Below, one piece after another: positions 10,402 to 20,882 of a stretch of 59,268 nt of DNA. The stretch covers positions 1 to 59,268 of the forward strand of contig NZ_JACVZC010000025.1 in NCBI RefSeq assembly GCF_016658545.1, written 5' to 3'. The DNA comes from Pseudomonas sp. S37. Lineage in GTDB: Bacteria > Pseudomonadota > Gammaproteobacteria > Pseudomonadales > Pseudomonadaceae. Position 1 is the first letter of the stretch. Every line of letters begins with the position of its first letter. The notes beneath the pieces are model-generated. The model was not told the DNA's origin, ran no database searches, and saw only the letters and a program-made list of their open reading frames with translations. Made by a program: the position numbers and the translations under genes.

Positions 10402-10430
10402 TTGGGCAAGCCGGCGGGCGCGGCTATAAT
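10402..10430 (+). promoter_or_regulatory. Sigma-70 promoter for ahcY
   Basis: A perfect -10 hexamer TATAAT (10425-10430) lies 17 bp after a TTGGGC -35 (10402-10407). Predicted transcription begins near 10437, about 40 nt before the riboswitch. Confidence 0.8.
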
Positions 10431-10477
10431 CTCCGCCGCTTTACATGGTTGCCCTCAGCGGTGCCATGCCCGCCACC

Positions 10478-12003
<1,526 letters not shown>

Positions 12004-12033
12004 GCGAAAGCCGCAGCACTCTTGAACGATGCC

Positions 12034-12066
12034 AAGCCAGGTCGGCCTCTACCGACCTGGCTTTTA
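12034..12066 (+). terminator. Intrinsic terminator between ahcY and metF
   Basis: Stem AAGCCAGGTCGG / CCGACCTGGCTT with a six-base loop, followed by TTA. It starts 31 bp after the ahcY stop. The U tract is short, so some readthrough into metF is plausible. Confidence 0.8.
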
Positions 12067-12109
12067 CTTGCAGCTTGCCGCCAGAAGCGTGCTGCCAGAG
12101 GAACGCCTG

Positions 12110-12955
12110 ATGTCACAAGAACGCCGCTACAGTTTCGAGTTCTTCCCGACCAAGACCGACGCCGGTCACGAAAAGCTGATGGGCGTGGCCCGCCAGCTGG
12201 CCGCCTGCAACCCGGACTTCTTCTCCTGCACCTACGGTGCCGGTGGCTCGACCCGCGACCGCACGCTGAACACCGTGCTGCAGCTGGAAAACGAAGTAAA
12301 GGTACCTGCCGCACCGCACCTGTCGTGCGTGGGCGACACCAAGGCCGAACTGCGTGCCCTGCTGGCCGAGTACAAGGCTGCCGGGATCAAGCGCATCGTT
12401 GCCCTGCGCGGTGACCTGCCGTCGGGCATGGGCATGGCCAGTGGCGAGCTGCGCTACGCCAGCGACCTGGTCGAGTTCATCCGCCAGGAAACCGCTGATC
12501 ACTTCCACCTGGAAGTGGCCGCCTACCCCGAAATGCACCCGCAGGCGCGCAACTTCGAGGCCGACCTGGGCAACTTCGTGCACAAGGTCAAGGCCGGTGC
12601 CGACAGCGCCATCACCCAGTACTTCTTCAACGCCGACAGCTACTTCTACTTTGTCGAGCGCGCGCAGAAGCTGGGCGTGGATATCCCGGTGGTACCAGGC
12701 ATCATGCCGATCACCAACTACAGCAAGCTGGCGCGTTTCTCCGACGCCTGTGGCGCCGAGATCCCACGCTGGATCCGCAAGCAGCTGGAAGCCTATGGCG
12801 ATGACACCGCCAGCATCCAGGCTTTCGGCGAAGAAGTGATCACCCGCATGTGTGAACAGCTGCTGCAAGGCGGTGCACCAGGCCTGCACTTCTATACCCT
12901 GAACCAGGCCGAAGCGAGCCTGGCGCTGTGGAACAACCTCAAGCTGCCGCGCTGA
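12110..12955 (+). CDS. metF: Methylenetetrahydrofolate reductase
   Basis: MetF reduces 5,10-methylene-tetrahydrofolate to 5-methyl-tetrahydrofolate with FAD and NADH, providing the methyl group for methionine synthesis. The 281-residue protein has the family start YSFEFFPTKT, the CTYGAGGSTRDRT loop, RGDLPSG and FFNADSYFYFV motifs. Start chosen at 12110 with AGAGGAA just upstream; the frame is open from 12029 but without a better site. It lies 106 bp after ahcY across a terminator, linking SAH recycling with methyl supply. Confidence 0.97.
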   Translation: MSQERRYSFEFFPTKTDAGHEKLMGVARQLAACNPDFFSCTYGAGGSTRDRTLNTVLQLENEVKVPAAPHLSCVGDTKAELRALLAEYKAAGIKRIVALRGDLPSGMGMASGELRYASDLVEFIRQETADHFHLEVAAYPEMHPQARNFEADLGNFVHKVKAGADSAITQYFFNADSYFYFVERAQKLGVDIPVVPGIMPITNYSKLARFSDACGAEIPRWIRKQLEAYGDDTASIQAFGEEVITRMCEQLLQGGAPGLHFYTLNQAEASLALWNNLKLPR

Positions 12956-12987
12956 AATCTTTTGGCAAGGTCTGCTTAAGAAATAAT

Positions 12988-13023
12988 TAAGGCTTTGGTC
13001 ATAGACTAAAGCCTTATTTATTT
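12988..13023 (+). terminator. Intrinsic terminator after metF
   Basis: Stem TAAGGCTTTGGTC / GACTAAAGCCTTA (13 bp with one G-T pair), loop ATA, then TTTATTT. It is AT-rich relative to its surroundings. Confidence 0.88.
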
Positions 13024-13048
13024 CAGGGTTACACAGGTCTTGCCAGCC

Positions 13049-14125
13049 ATGCAGCATCCCCAGCCATCGCGCCCACAGCTTGTCTACCTGGCTTTTGGCC
13101 CGGCAACCTACCATCAGGAAGCCTGTTTCAGCATCGTCAGCGCCCTTGCCCAGCTGGGCCCGGCCGCAGGCGAAGCCATGGACATCCAGGTGTACACTGA
13201 CAACCCGCAGCCGTATGCAGGGTTGCCAGTTACCACTCACTTGCTGGACGAGGCCACGCGCCAAGCCTGGAACGCCCCTCACGGTTACCACTTTCGCAGC
13301 AAGCATGTGCTTATGCGCCAAGTGCTGCAGCAACACCCGCTGGCGGTGCTGATCGACACCGACACCTTCTTCCGCACATCGCCGCTGCAACTGTTCGCCC
13401 GAGTGGCGCCCGGCAAACTGCTGTGCAATGCCATCGGCCCGCGCTACGGGGCGAACCAGAAGTGCCTGCTGTACAAGAACCTGCTGGCCATTCTCCAATC
13501 CCGAGGCCTGGCCGACTGCCAGATGCCACTGGTCAACTCCGGGGTGATCGGCCTTACTGCCGAAGACGCCGGCATCCTGGAGCACTCCATCGCCCTGATG
13601 GATGAGTTCCACCCTTTGGCTCGCGAGGCCTATACCCTCGAAGAGTTCTGCCTGGCCGTGGCGGCCTATCGCAAGCTACAGGTGGCCGAATGCACCGATG
13701 TCATTCACCACTACTGGAGCCGCAAGGCGCAGTTTCGCGCGAAGATCCAGGCCTGGCTGCGCAAGCACGGCCACGCCCCGTTAAGCCCGGCGGCGCTGGC
13801 CGACGTGGCCCTGGTCAACGACCAGTTGCCGCGGCCACCGGCCCTGCATCGCCTGGGCTACAAGGCCCTGAGCCTGACCCTGCCCAGCCAGGAGCGCCAG
13901 TTTGCCCGCGAGCTGCTGTATGGCTGCTACCCCTACGCCAATGAATTCGACCGCGCCTGCGCGCCGGCCTGGTGGGACAAGGCCCTGGAAAACCTCAATG
14001 CCCGACATGGCCACATGGAGCCAGAGCGGCTGCGCCAGTGCCTGCGTCACCCGGGTTTGCGCTTGTCGCTGGGCGAGCGGCGCAAGGATATCGAGGCGCA
14101 TCTGTTGAGGTCTTCCCAATTTTGA
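13049..14125 (+). CDS. Uncharacterised glycosyltransferase-like protein with DxD motif
   Basis: I do not recognise a named family member. The 358-residue protein has a GT-A-like pattern: LVYLAFGP near the N-terminus, VYTDNPQ, then AVLIDTDTFFR, where Asp103-x-Asp105 resembles the metal/sugar-nucleotide-binding DxD of glycosyltransferases, followed by PLVNSGVIGL and HHYWSRK. No signal peptide or transmembrane segment is seen. The start is uncertain between ATG 13049 and TTG 13040 (AGG just upstream of the latter). It stands alone behind the metF terminator, so context does not name a substrate. Sugar transfer is inference from the motif. Confidence 0.75.
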   Translation: MQHPQPSRPQLVYLAFGPATYHQEACFSIVSALAQLGPAAGEAMDIQVYTDNPQPYAGLPVTTHLLDEATRQAWNAPHGYHFRSKHVLMRQVLQQHPLAVLIDTDTFFRTSPLQLFARVAPGKLLCNAIGPRYGANQKCLLYKNLLAILQSRGLADCQMPLVNSGVIGLTAEDAGILEHSIALMDEFHPLAREAYTLEEFCLAVAAYRKLQVAECTDVIHHYWSRKAQFRAKIQAWLRKHGHAPLSPAALADVALVNDQLPRPPALHRLGYKALSLTLPSQERQFARELLYGCYPYANEFDRACAPAWWDKALENLNARHGHMEPERLRQCLRHPGLRLSLGERRKDIEAHLLRSSQF

Positions 14126-14135
14126 GTGTGCCTGT

Positions 14136-14233
14136 GCTGGCCTCTTCGCGGGTGAACCCGCTCCCACAGGTACGGTGCCAAACTCAAGAATTGTGCGGAC
14201 TCTGTGGGAGCGGGTTAACCCGCGAAGAGGCCA
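14136..14233. repeat. REP inverted pair
   Basis: Left arm CTGGCCTCTTCGCGGGTGAA, right arm TGTGGGAGCGGGTTAACCCG then CGAAGAGGCC. It begins about 10 bp after the preceding stop. Confidence 0.88.
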
Positions 14234-14291
14234 CCACAGGAGAACGCCATACCCTCTGGCCATGCACCGGCCGAGCGCGTAATCTCCGGCC

Positions 14292-15080
14292 ATGCCACTC
14301 ATCGCCCGGCTGTTCTGGATCCTGCTGCTCGCTTGCCTGAGCCCGTTGGCCCTGGGGGAACGCTTGCGCCTGGTGACCGACGACTGGGCACCCTATGTGT
14401 ATCAGCACAACGGTCAACCACGCGGCATCGACTACGAAGTCGCCAGCGAGGTTTTCGCCCGCCTCGGCGTCGAGGTGGAATGGCAGTTCCTGCCGTGGAA
14501 GCGCTGTCTGGCAATGGCAGAACAGGGCTTGGCCGACGGCATTCTCGACATCTTCCAGACCGACGCGCGCCAACCCTACCTGGTGTATGGCGCCGAACCC
14601 ATGTCCGAGGTCGAATTCGTGCTGTTCCAGAATCGCTCGAGACGCCATGCCGTCACCCGCCTGGACGACCTCGCCGGCCTCACCATCGGCACATCGCCGG
14701 GCTACACCTATGGCCAGGCGTTCGCCGAGGCCTCGCACTTCAAGCGTGAAGCAGCCCCCACCCACGAAGCCAACTTCGGCAAGCTGATGCTCGGCCGCGT
14801 CGACCTGACGATCACCGACCGCAGGGTCGGGCACTTCCTGTTGCATCAACTGGGCCTGCAACAACAAGTCGAGCAGTTGCCGCTGGTGATCAGCCGCCAG
14901 GCGCAGTACCTGGGCCTGGTGCGCAAACCCGGGCGCGAGGCATTGGCCGTGGCCTTTGCCGAAGAACTGCAGCGTTTCAAGCAGGAACCGGCCTATGCGG
15001 CGATCAGCAACCGCTACACAGGCGACACCGGAAACATTCTCAACGCCGTTGAGCAGCAGGAAAGCAGCACAGCGCGATAG
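14292..15080 (+). CDS. Periplasmic solute-binding protein (type II, amino-acid-binding-like)
   Basis: The 262-residue protein has a signal peptide (about residues 1-22, ending LALG) followed by the SBP_bac_3 pattern: LRLVTDDWAPYVYQ, GIDYEVASEVFARLGVEVEW and the hinge region GLTIGTSPGYTYG. Such proteins bind amino acids or small acids for ABC import, or act as stand-alone sensors. No permease or ATPase genes adjoin it, so it may work as an orphan. The ligand cannot be told. Confidence 0.85.
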   Translation: MPLIARLFWILLLACLSPLALGERLRLVTDDWAPYVYQHNGQPRGIDYEVASEVFARLGVEVEWQFLPWKRCLAMAEQGLADGILDIFQTDARQPYLVYGAEPMSEVEFVLFQNRSRRHAVTRLDDLAGLTIGTSPGYTYGQAFAEASHFKREAAPTHEANFGKLMLGRVDLTITDRRVGHFLLHQLGLQQQVEQLPLVISRQAQYLGLVRKPGREALAVAFAEELQRFKQEPAYAAISNRYTGDTGNILNAVEQQESSTAR

Positions 15081-15083
15081 CTC

Positions 15084-15092
15084 TGTTATACT
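15084..15092 (+). promoter_or_regulatory. Extended -10 promoter for rhlE
   Basis: TGTTATACT is an extended -10 (TGn plus TATACT). No good -35 is present. Transcription from here would give a leader of about 200 nt before the rhlE ATG. Confidence 0.6.
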
Positions 15093-15299
15093 CGGGCCTT
15101 CCCGCCCGGCTCACGCCCGGACGCTCGGCCTCGCAACAGGCATCCCGATCGGCACCGACGCCCCTTCGCGTCCACCCTCCGTTTCCCGGATGTGCAGTGA
15201 AAGCCCAGCTGGACCGGACGCGATCGCATCCCACCGATGCCCGTCGCGCCAGGCAGAACATCCCAAACGGGCCCAGCCCAAACGAGAACAGGATCGCCC

Positions 15300-17201
15300 A
15301 TGTCCTTTGCTTCCCTCGGTCTCTCCGAGGCTCTTGTCCGCGCTATCGAGGCTGCGGGCTATACCCAGCCGACCCCCGTGCAACAGCGGGCCATTCCCGC
15401 CGTGTTGCAAGGCCGCGACCTGATGGTTGCCGCCCAGACTGGTACTGGTAAGACCGGCGGCTTTGCCCTGCCGATTCTCGAGCGCCTGTTCCCGGCCGGC
15501 CACCCCGACAAGTCGCAGCGCCATGGCCCGCGCCAGCCGCGCGTGCTGGTCCTGACCCCGACCCGCGAACTGGCAGCCCAGGTGCATGACAGCTTCAAGG
15601 TCTATGCCCGTGACCTGCCACTGGTCAGCGCCTGCATCTTCGGCGGTGTTGGCATGAACCCGCAGGTCCAGGCCATCGCCAAGGGCGTTGACGTGCTGGT
15701 CGCCTGCCCGGGCCGCCTGCTCGACCTGGCCGGCCAAGGCAAGGTTGACCTGGCCCATGTTGAAATCCTGGTGCTCGACGAAGCCGACCGCATGCTCGAC
15801 ATGGGCTTCATCCACGACGTGAAAAAGGTCCTCGCCCGCCTGCCGGCCAAGCGCCAGAACCTGCTGTTCTCGGCCACCTTCTCCAAGGACATCACCGACC
15901 TCGCCGACAAGCTCCTGCATAACCCGGAGCGTATCGAGGTCACCCCGCCGAACACCACCGTCGAGCGTATCGAGCAGCGCGTCTATCGCCTGCCGGCCAG
16001 CCACAAGCGCGCGCTGCTGGCGCACCTGATTACCCAGGGTGCCTGGGAGCAGGTGCTGGTGTTTACCCGTACCAAGCACGGCGCCAACCGCCTGGCCGAG
16101 TACCTGGAAAAGCACGGCCTGACCGCCGCCGCCATCCACGGCAACAAGAGCCAGAACGCCCGTACCAAGGCGTTGGCCGACTTCAAGGCCAACAGCGTAC
16201 GCGTACTGGTTGCCACCGACATCGCGGCCCGTGGCCTGGACATCGACCAGCTGCCACACGTGGTCAACTTCGAGTTGCCGAACGTCGAGGAAGACTATGT
16301 TCACCGCATTGGCCGTACCGGCCGTGCCGGTCGTTCGGGCGAAGCCATTTCCATGGTCGCGCCGGATGAAGAAAAGCTGCTCAAGAGCATCGAGCGTGTG
16401 ACCAAACAGCGCATCCCGGATGGCGACTGGATGGGCTTCGATGCCAGCCAGGTTGAAGCCGAAAAGCCGGAAGTACGCGAGCGCCCGCAAAACAACGGCC
16501 GCGGTGGCCGTAACCAGCAGGCCCGTGGCGAAGGCGGCAAAGACGCCAACGGCGGCCGCAAGGACAAGGGCAAGGATAAAGGCAAGGCCAAGCAGCAAGC
16601 TGCCGAGAAGCCGGCCGACAAGGAAAAGAGCGGCGACAAGCAACAGCAGCCGCGTAAACCGCGTGACAAGAAGCCGCGCCAGCAGCAACAGCAGCAGGCC
16701 AGCAGCAGCGCGCCGAAAGTACCCGCTGACCGTGACCCGGAAGAGTTCCTGGACGACGACGTAGACAACTTCGGTAACCGTGCCGACTACGTCAGCCCGT
16801 ACCAGGGCAAAGGCCAGGGCCGCAATCGCCGCCCAGGTGCGGGTACCGGTCAGGGTCAGGGGCAAGGCAACGGCCAGCGCAGCAACGCGGGTGGCCAGGG
16901 TCAGGCCCGCAATGGCGGCCAGCAGCGCAGTGGTGGTGGCGGCGGCGAAAAACGCCCACCGCGAGCCAACAACGGTGGCGGTGCCCGTCGTGATGGCGGC
17001 GGCGCTGGCCGTGGTCGCCCGGCCCGTGACGATGCAGCCCGGCAAGAGCCGGCCGTGCGCAACCCGCGCCAGCCGGAAAAACAGCCGGTGATCATCCGCA
17101 AGGAATCCAAGCTCGACCGTTTCCCGACCCCTGAGCAGCTGGACGACCTGCCAAGCCGCCCGCGCGGTGAGCGCCCGGCCTTGCTGACCCGAAAAGGCTA
17201 A
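15300..17201 (+). CDS. rhlE: ATP-dependent DEAD-box RNA helicase RhlE with long basic/RG/Q-rich tail
   Basis: A DEAD-box helicase of 633 residues that unwinds RNA duplexes in ribosome assembly or mRNA decay. Motifs in order: Q motif [11 protein letters not shown], Walker A AQTGTGKT (45-52), PTREL, DEAD (160-163), SAT (191-193), ARGLD and [11 protein letters not shown]. The helicase core ends near residue 385; the remaining ~250 residues are low complexity, first Lys/Gln-rich ([13 protein letters not shown]), then Gly/Arg/Gln-rich, typical of RNA-binding disordered tails, with a short conserved-looking end ([16 protein letters not shown]). Start at 15300 has AGGA 6 bp upstream. The tail is longer than in E. 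coli RhlE. Confidence 0.95.
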   Translation: MSFASLGLSEALVRAIEAAGYTQPTPVQQRAIPAVLQGRDLMVAAQTGTGKTGGFALPILERLFPAGHPDKSQRHGPRQPRVLVLTPTRELAAQVHDSFKVYARDLPLVSACIFGGVGMNPQVQAIAKGVDVLVACPGRLLDLAGQGKVDLAHVEILVLDEADRMLDMGFIHDVKKVLARLPAKRQNLLFSATFSKDITDLADKLLHNPERIEVTPPNTTVERIEQRVYRLPASHKRALLAHLITQGAWEQVLVFTRTKHGANRLAEYLEKHGLTAAAIHGNKSQNARTKALADFKANSVRVLVATDIAARGLDIDQLPHVVNFELPNVEEDYVHRIGRTGRAGRSGEAISMVAPDEEKLLKSIERVTKQRIPDGDWMGFDASQVEAEKPEVRERPQNNGRGGRNQQARGEGGKDANGGRKDKGKDKGKAKQQAAEKPADKEKSGDKQQQPRKPRDKKPRQQQQQQASSSAPKVPADRDPEEFLDDDVDNFGNRADYVSPYQGKGQGRNRRPGAGTGQGQGQGNGQRSNAGGQGQARNGGQQRSGGGGGEKRPPRANNGGGARRDGGGAGRGRPARDDAARQEPAVRNPRQPEKQPVIIRKESKLDRFPTPEQLDDLPSRPRGERPALLTRKG

Positions 17202-17216
17202 GCCTGGGGCAGCCTG

Positions 17217-17315
17217 TGCCGGCCTTATCGCCGGCAAGCCAGCTCCCACAGGAAATCACTGCCCTCAGGGCTTTTGGTATTCCTGTGGGAGCTCGGCTTG
17301 CCGGCGATAGGGCCG
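17217..17315. repeat. Inverted repeat, third palindrome family
   Basis: Arms TGCCGGCCTTATCGCCGGC...AGCTCCCACAGGA and TCCTGTGGGAGCT...TTGCCGGCGATAGGGCC face each other. This variant has CGCCGGCAAG in place of the ACCCGCGAA core. It lies between convergent rhlE and yceI. Confidence 0.8.
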
Positions 17316-17327
17316 TCGAAGGGACAC

Positions 17328-17357
17328 AAAAACGCCGCCCAATGGGCGGCGTTTTTT
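17328..17357. terminator. Bidirectional intrinsic terminator between rhlE and yceI
   Basis: AAAAACGCCGCCC (17328-17340), loop AAT, GGGCGGCGTTTTT (17344-17356). The stem has an A run on one side and a T run on the other, so it can terminate both convergent genes. Confidence 0.93.
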
Positions 17358-17373
17358 ATTGCCGAAGCAATGC

Positions 17374-17952
17374 TTACTTCTGCTTCACACCTTCAACACT
17401 GATATCCAGGTCCAGGGTCTGCGAAGTCGGGCCTGGGCCCTTGATGCCGAAGTCATTCAGGTTCAGCGTGGTGGTGGCATTGAAGCCAGCGCGCTCGCCG
17501 CCCCATGGGTCCTTGCCTTCACCGTTGAAGGTAGCCTTGAAGGTGACCGGCTTGGTCACGCCGTGCATGGTCAGGTCGCCGGTTACGTCCGCAGTCTTCT
17601 CGCCGGTCGACTTGACGCTGGTGGAGACGAACTTGGCTTCCGGGTACTTCTTCACGTCGAGGAAGTCGGCGCTGGCGATGTGCTTGTCACGCTCGGCGTG
17701 GTTCGACCACAAGCTGGCGGTTTTCAGGTCGACATTGATCTTGCTGGCTTCAGGCTTGGCGCTGTCCCAAGTGAAGTTGCCGTCAAAGTCCTTGAAGGTG
17801 CCGTGGATGAAGCTGTAGCCCAGGTGGCTGATTTTCCAGTCAACGAACGCGTGCTGGCCTTCCTTGTCGATCTTGTACTCGGCAGCCATGGCCTGGCCAG
17901 CGGAGAGCAGAGCGGTACCGAGCGCCAGAGCGGCAAAAGTCTTTTTCAACAT
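17374..17952 (-). CDS. YceI family periplasmic lipid-binding-like protein
   Basis: The 192-residue protein has a cleavable signal peptide ([23 protein letters not shown]) and the YceI lipocalin-like barrel: [35 protein letters not shown] and [14 protein letters not shown]. YceI proteins bind isoprenoid-type lipids such as ubiquinone-8 precursors in the periplasm. The start at 17952 is set by AGGAACAGG just upstream. It follows the cytochrome b561 gene by 32 bp on the same strand, a conserved pairing that suggests a quinone/electron-transfer link. Confidence 0.93.
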   Translation of the reverse strand: MLKKTFAALALGTALLSAGQAMAAEYKIDKEGQHAFVDWKISHLGYSFIHGTFKDFDGNFTWDSAKPEASKINVDLKTASLWSNHAERDKHIASADFLDVKKYPEAKFVSTSVKSTGEKTADVTGDLTMHGVTKPVTFKATFNGEGKDPWGGERAGFNATTTLNLNDFGIKGPGPTSQTLDLDISVEGVKQK

Positions 17953-17984
17953 CCTGTTCCTTCCTATGCAATTGAGGTTGAGAG

Positions 17985-18536
17985 TCAAGCTTTGCGGCCC
18001 AGCATACGGGTCAGGGTCGCGTCACGGTCGATGAAATGGTGCTTGAGTGCAGCCAGGGCATGCAGCACGGCAAAAATCACCAGGCCCCAGGCCAGCCACA
18101 AATGAACCACACCCGCCACGTCTGCCTGGTCAGGCAGGTCGCTGATCAGCGCCGGCACTTCGAACAGGCCGAACACCGGAATGCCGACGCCGTCGGCGGT
18201 GGAAATCAGGTAACCCGCGCCCATCACGGCGAACAGCCCGACATACAGCGCCAGATGGCCCAGCTTGGCCGCCGTGCGGGTGAGTGCGCCATGGTTGGCC
18301 GGTGCCGGGGGTGGCGGGCTGATGAAGCGCCAGATCACGCGCAGCATCATCACCGCCAACAGCACCAGGCCGATGCTCTTGTGCAGGTCTGGGCCAGATT
18401 TACGCCATGGGCTGTAGTAGTCGAGGCCGACCATCCACAGGCCCAGGCCGAACAGGCCAAAGACTGCCAGCGCCACGCCCCAGTGCAGGACGATGCTGAC
18501 CACGCCGTAGCGAGAAGGTGAATTGCGCAGTTGCAT
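17985..18536 (-). CDS. Cytochrome b561 family protein
   Basis: A 183-residue integral membrane cytochrome with four transmembrane helices and conserved histidines for two b haems ([47 protein letters not shown]). Family members take electrons from quinol and pass them to periplasmic acceptors, for example superoxide. It heads a two-gene unit with the YceI protein. Confidence 0.93.
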   Translation of the reverse strand: MQLRNSPSRYGVVSIVLHWGVALAVFGLFGLGLWMVGLDYYSPWRKSGPDLHKSIGLVLLAVMMLRVIWRFISPPPPAPANHGALTRTAAKLGHLALYVGLFAVMGAGYLISTADGVGIPVFGLFEVPALISDLPDQADVAGVVHLWLAWGLVIFAVLHALAALKHHFIDRDATLTRMLGRKA

Positions 18537-18610
18537 GTTGGCGTGTTTCCCCGTGAAAGCTGTGCACAGACTAACGCGTAACGTATCGAAGAAAAGCGGA
18601 AAAAATTGCT

Positions 18611-18631
18611 TCGGATTATCGAGAAATCCGA
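18611..18631. promoter_or_regulatory. 7-bp inverted repeat upstream of the cytochrome b561-yceI unit
   Basis: TCGGATT (18611-18617) and AATCCGA (18625-18631) are perfect inverted arms with a 7-bp spacer, 75 bp upstream of the cytochrome start. It could be a regulator site; which regulator is unknown. Confidence 0.35.
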
Positions 18632-18697
18632 TACTTATTCTGTAAGCTTCCCATTAAGGAAACATTAACGATAGACGTAGAGTTCGGGGTTGTCAGT

Positions 18698-18795
18698 GCC
18701 GGCCTCTTCGCGGGTAAACCCGCTCCCACAGGGACGCATAAGGCCTGGGGCCTGCGCTATCTCTGTGGGAGCGGGTTTACCCGCGAAAGGGCCAG
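18698..18795. repeat. REP inverted pair
   Basis: Arms GCCGGCCTCTTCGCGGGTAA and TGTGGGAGCGGGTTTACCCG around a 30-bp centre. It lies downstream of the amine oxidase gene. Confidence 0.9.
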
Positions 18796-18808
18796 CACTA
18801 CCTATAGA

Positions 18809-20671
18809 TCAACCAGCCTTGGCCTGGGTATTGGCCACAGGCTTCTTGGCCGGTTCTGACTTGGCGGTAGCCTTCTTGGTCTCGGCGGGCTTGTGCGCTG
18901 GCTTGTGCGCCGGCGCAGGCTTCGCCGGGGCGGCCTTGGTCGCCGCAGGTTTGGCCGCCGCTTCCTTCACCACTGGCGCAGGTGCGGCCTGGGGTGCAGG
19001 CGCCGGAGCAGGCGCAACCACCGGCGCCACTTCTTCGGCCTTGGCAATCGGCTCGGCCTTCACCTCAGGTTTGTCCGCCCCGCCAAACAGGCGCTTGAAG
19101 AACCCAGGCTTGTCTTGCTTGGCCTCATCGACTGGCTTGGACTCCGCTTTGGCCGGCGCAGCATCGGCTTTCTCGGCCTTGTCGGACGAACCACCAAACA
19201 TGTTCGAGAAGAACCCGCCCTTGCTCTCTTTCGCAGCCGCCGCGCCTGCCGCTGCAGCGGCCGCAACCGGCACCGCCTTGGCCGGGTCGAACGACTTGCC
19301 GGCCAGCAGGTCCTGTGCCTGGCTGGCGGCGCGCTGGCCGCTGCGCAGGGCGCCTTCCAGGGTGCCCGGGTAGAGGGCGTCGGTGTGTTCACCGGCAAAG
19401 GTGATGCGCTGCACCGGGCGCTCCCACAGGCGCCAGAACTTGCTGATCTGCCCCGGGCCATAGGCCAGGTAGGCACCGCCGGTACCGGCGTCAACGCTGT
19501 AGCGCTTGACCTCGTAACCGGTAAAGGCACCCCGCGCCTGCGGGTAGAAGGCATGCAGGCGGATCAATACCTGGTCGACCATCTGCTTGTCACCAAAGGC
19601 CTGCAGCAGGCGGGCGTTGTCGCCGGACAGGTTGATCACCACGTTGGCACCGCCCTTGAGCGCCGGCTCGATCCACAGCATGCCGAGGCCGGCGTTGCTG
19701 AAGATTTCGCCCGACATGCGTGCACGGCTTTCCCATACCGGTTTCTTGAACTTGAGCATCAGCTGGTCACGCCAGCCATAGTTGGTGCCTTTCAGTGCCG
19801 CCAGGTGCTTGCTGTCCAGACCCGGGGTCATCTGGATCTTGGCCAGCGCACGCAGCGGCACGGCCATGACCAGGTAATCGGCCTGGTAGCCGACACTGCC
19901 GACTTTGACCGTGACGCCGTCCTTGTCCTGCACAATGGCGGTCACCGGCGAACTGGTCTTGATGGTCTTCAGCTGTTTGACGAAGGCCTGGGCCAGCACC
20001 GGGCTGCCGCCAGGCAGGCGCGCGGCGCGCAAGTCGCGGTCACTGACGCCGCGGTACACGCGGTTCTGCTGGGCGAAGTACAGCAGCGACAGGCGCGACG
20101 GTTCATCGTAGCGGGTACGGATCTGCTGGTTGACCAGTTGGCGGGCAGTGGCAGGCAGTTGCAGTTTGTCCAGCCAGGTGGAGACGTTGATCTGGTCGAG
20201 GGCGAACAGTGTGCTGGTGGCCTGAGGGTTCAGCGGGTCGTCGATCGAGCGGGCCAGGTCGTCGAGGGTTTTCTCGTACCGCTTGAGCGCCTCGGCGGTA
20301 GCTGGCTGCTTGGTGGCCAGGTCGGTGGCACTGAAATACTCGCCGTCGATCAGGTAACCGGGGGTTCGCACAAACTCGGGTGCCGGCAGTGTTTCAAGCT
20401 TGAAACGGTCAAGGTACTGGTTGAGCACCGGTTGCGCCTTGGCGTTGCCGATCCACTCGCTGGTGGCCAGGCCCGAGCGCCCGCCCATGCCCGACTTGGC
20501 TTCCAGCAGGGTCACCTGCCAGCCTCTGTTCTGCAGCTCGTAGGCTGCCGTCAGGCCGGCCAGGCCGCCACCCACGACAATCGCCGTAGGCGTCTTGTCC
20601 TTTGCCAGCGCAGCGCCGCTGGACACACCAATCAATACCAACGCGCACAGGCGCACCCAAGCAGCAGCCAT
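18809..20671 (-). CDS. Exported flavin-containing amine oxidase with Ala/Pro/Lys-rich C-terminal tail
   Basis: The 620-residue protein has a Sec-type signal peptide (ending SGAALA), then the FAD-binding dinucleotide fold AIVVGGGLAGLTAAYELQ and the GGRSG motif of flavin monoamine oxidases; near residue 440 FAGEHTDALYPGTLEGAL is the conserved FAD-contacting C-terminal motif. It probably oxidises amines in the periplasm, with H2O2 released. From about residue 466 a 155-residue low-complexity tail follows, rich in Ala, Pro and Lys, with two copies of a short motif: GFFSNMFGG (486-494) and GFFKRLFGG (523-531). The substrate is unknown. Confidence 0.85.
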   Translation of the reverse strand: MAAAWVRLCALVLIGVSSGAALAKDKTPTAIVVGGGLAGLTAAYELQNRGWQVTLLEAKSGMGGRSGLATSEWIGNAKAQPVLNQYLDRFKLETLPAPEFVRTPGYLIDGEYFSATDLATKQPATAEALKRYEKTLDDLARSIDDPLNPQATSTLFALDQINVSTWLDKLQLPATARQLVNQQIRTRYDEPSRLSLLYFAQQNRVYRGVSDRDLRAARLPGGSPVLAQAFVKQLKTIKTSSPVTAIVQDKDGVTVKVGSVGYQADYLVMAVPLRALAKIQMTPGLDSKHLAALKGTNYGWRDQLMLKFKKPVWESRARMSGEIFSNAGLGMLWIEPALKGGANVVINLSGDNARLLQAFGDKQMVDQVLIRLHAFYPQARGAFTGYEVKRYSVDAGTGGAYLAYGPGQISKFWRLWERPVQRITFAGEHTDALYPGTLEGALRSGQRAASQAQDLLAGKSFDPAKAVPVAAAAAAGAAAAKESKGGFFSNMFGGSSDKAEKADAAPAKAESKPVDEAKQDKPGFFKRLFGGADKPEVKAEPIAKAEEVAPVVAPAPAPAPQAAPAPVVKEAAAKPAATKAAPAKPAPAHKPAHKPAETKKATAKSEPAKKPVANTQAKAG

Positions 20672-20882
20672 GTCGGCGAACTCCGAGTCAGGGGTTACAG
20701 AAACGGGGAGAGGCAGGAATGCCCCGGGAGAGATGCGTTAAGAATACGTCAGCTCCGCCGACCCTGCCAGCGCAGTGACATCAAGTGCCTTTGGCAACTG
20801 ACATTTTTACCAGTAGCCAGGTCACACGGCGGCAAGCGAAGCTGGGGAAGATGGCCAGAAGCCCCGCCAGGAGGGCACGCGC

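Noticed and set aside
15111..17249. Minus-strand open frame of about 710 codons opposite rhlE
   Set aside because: Complement of the helicase gene and its low-complexity tail; no family pattern, no start context.
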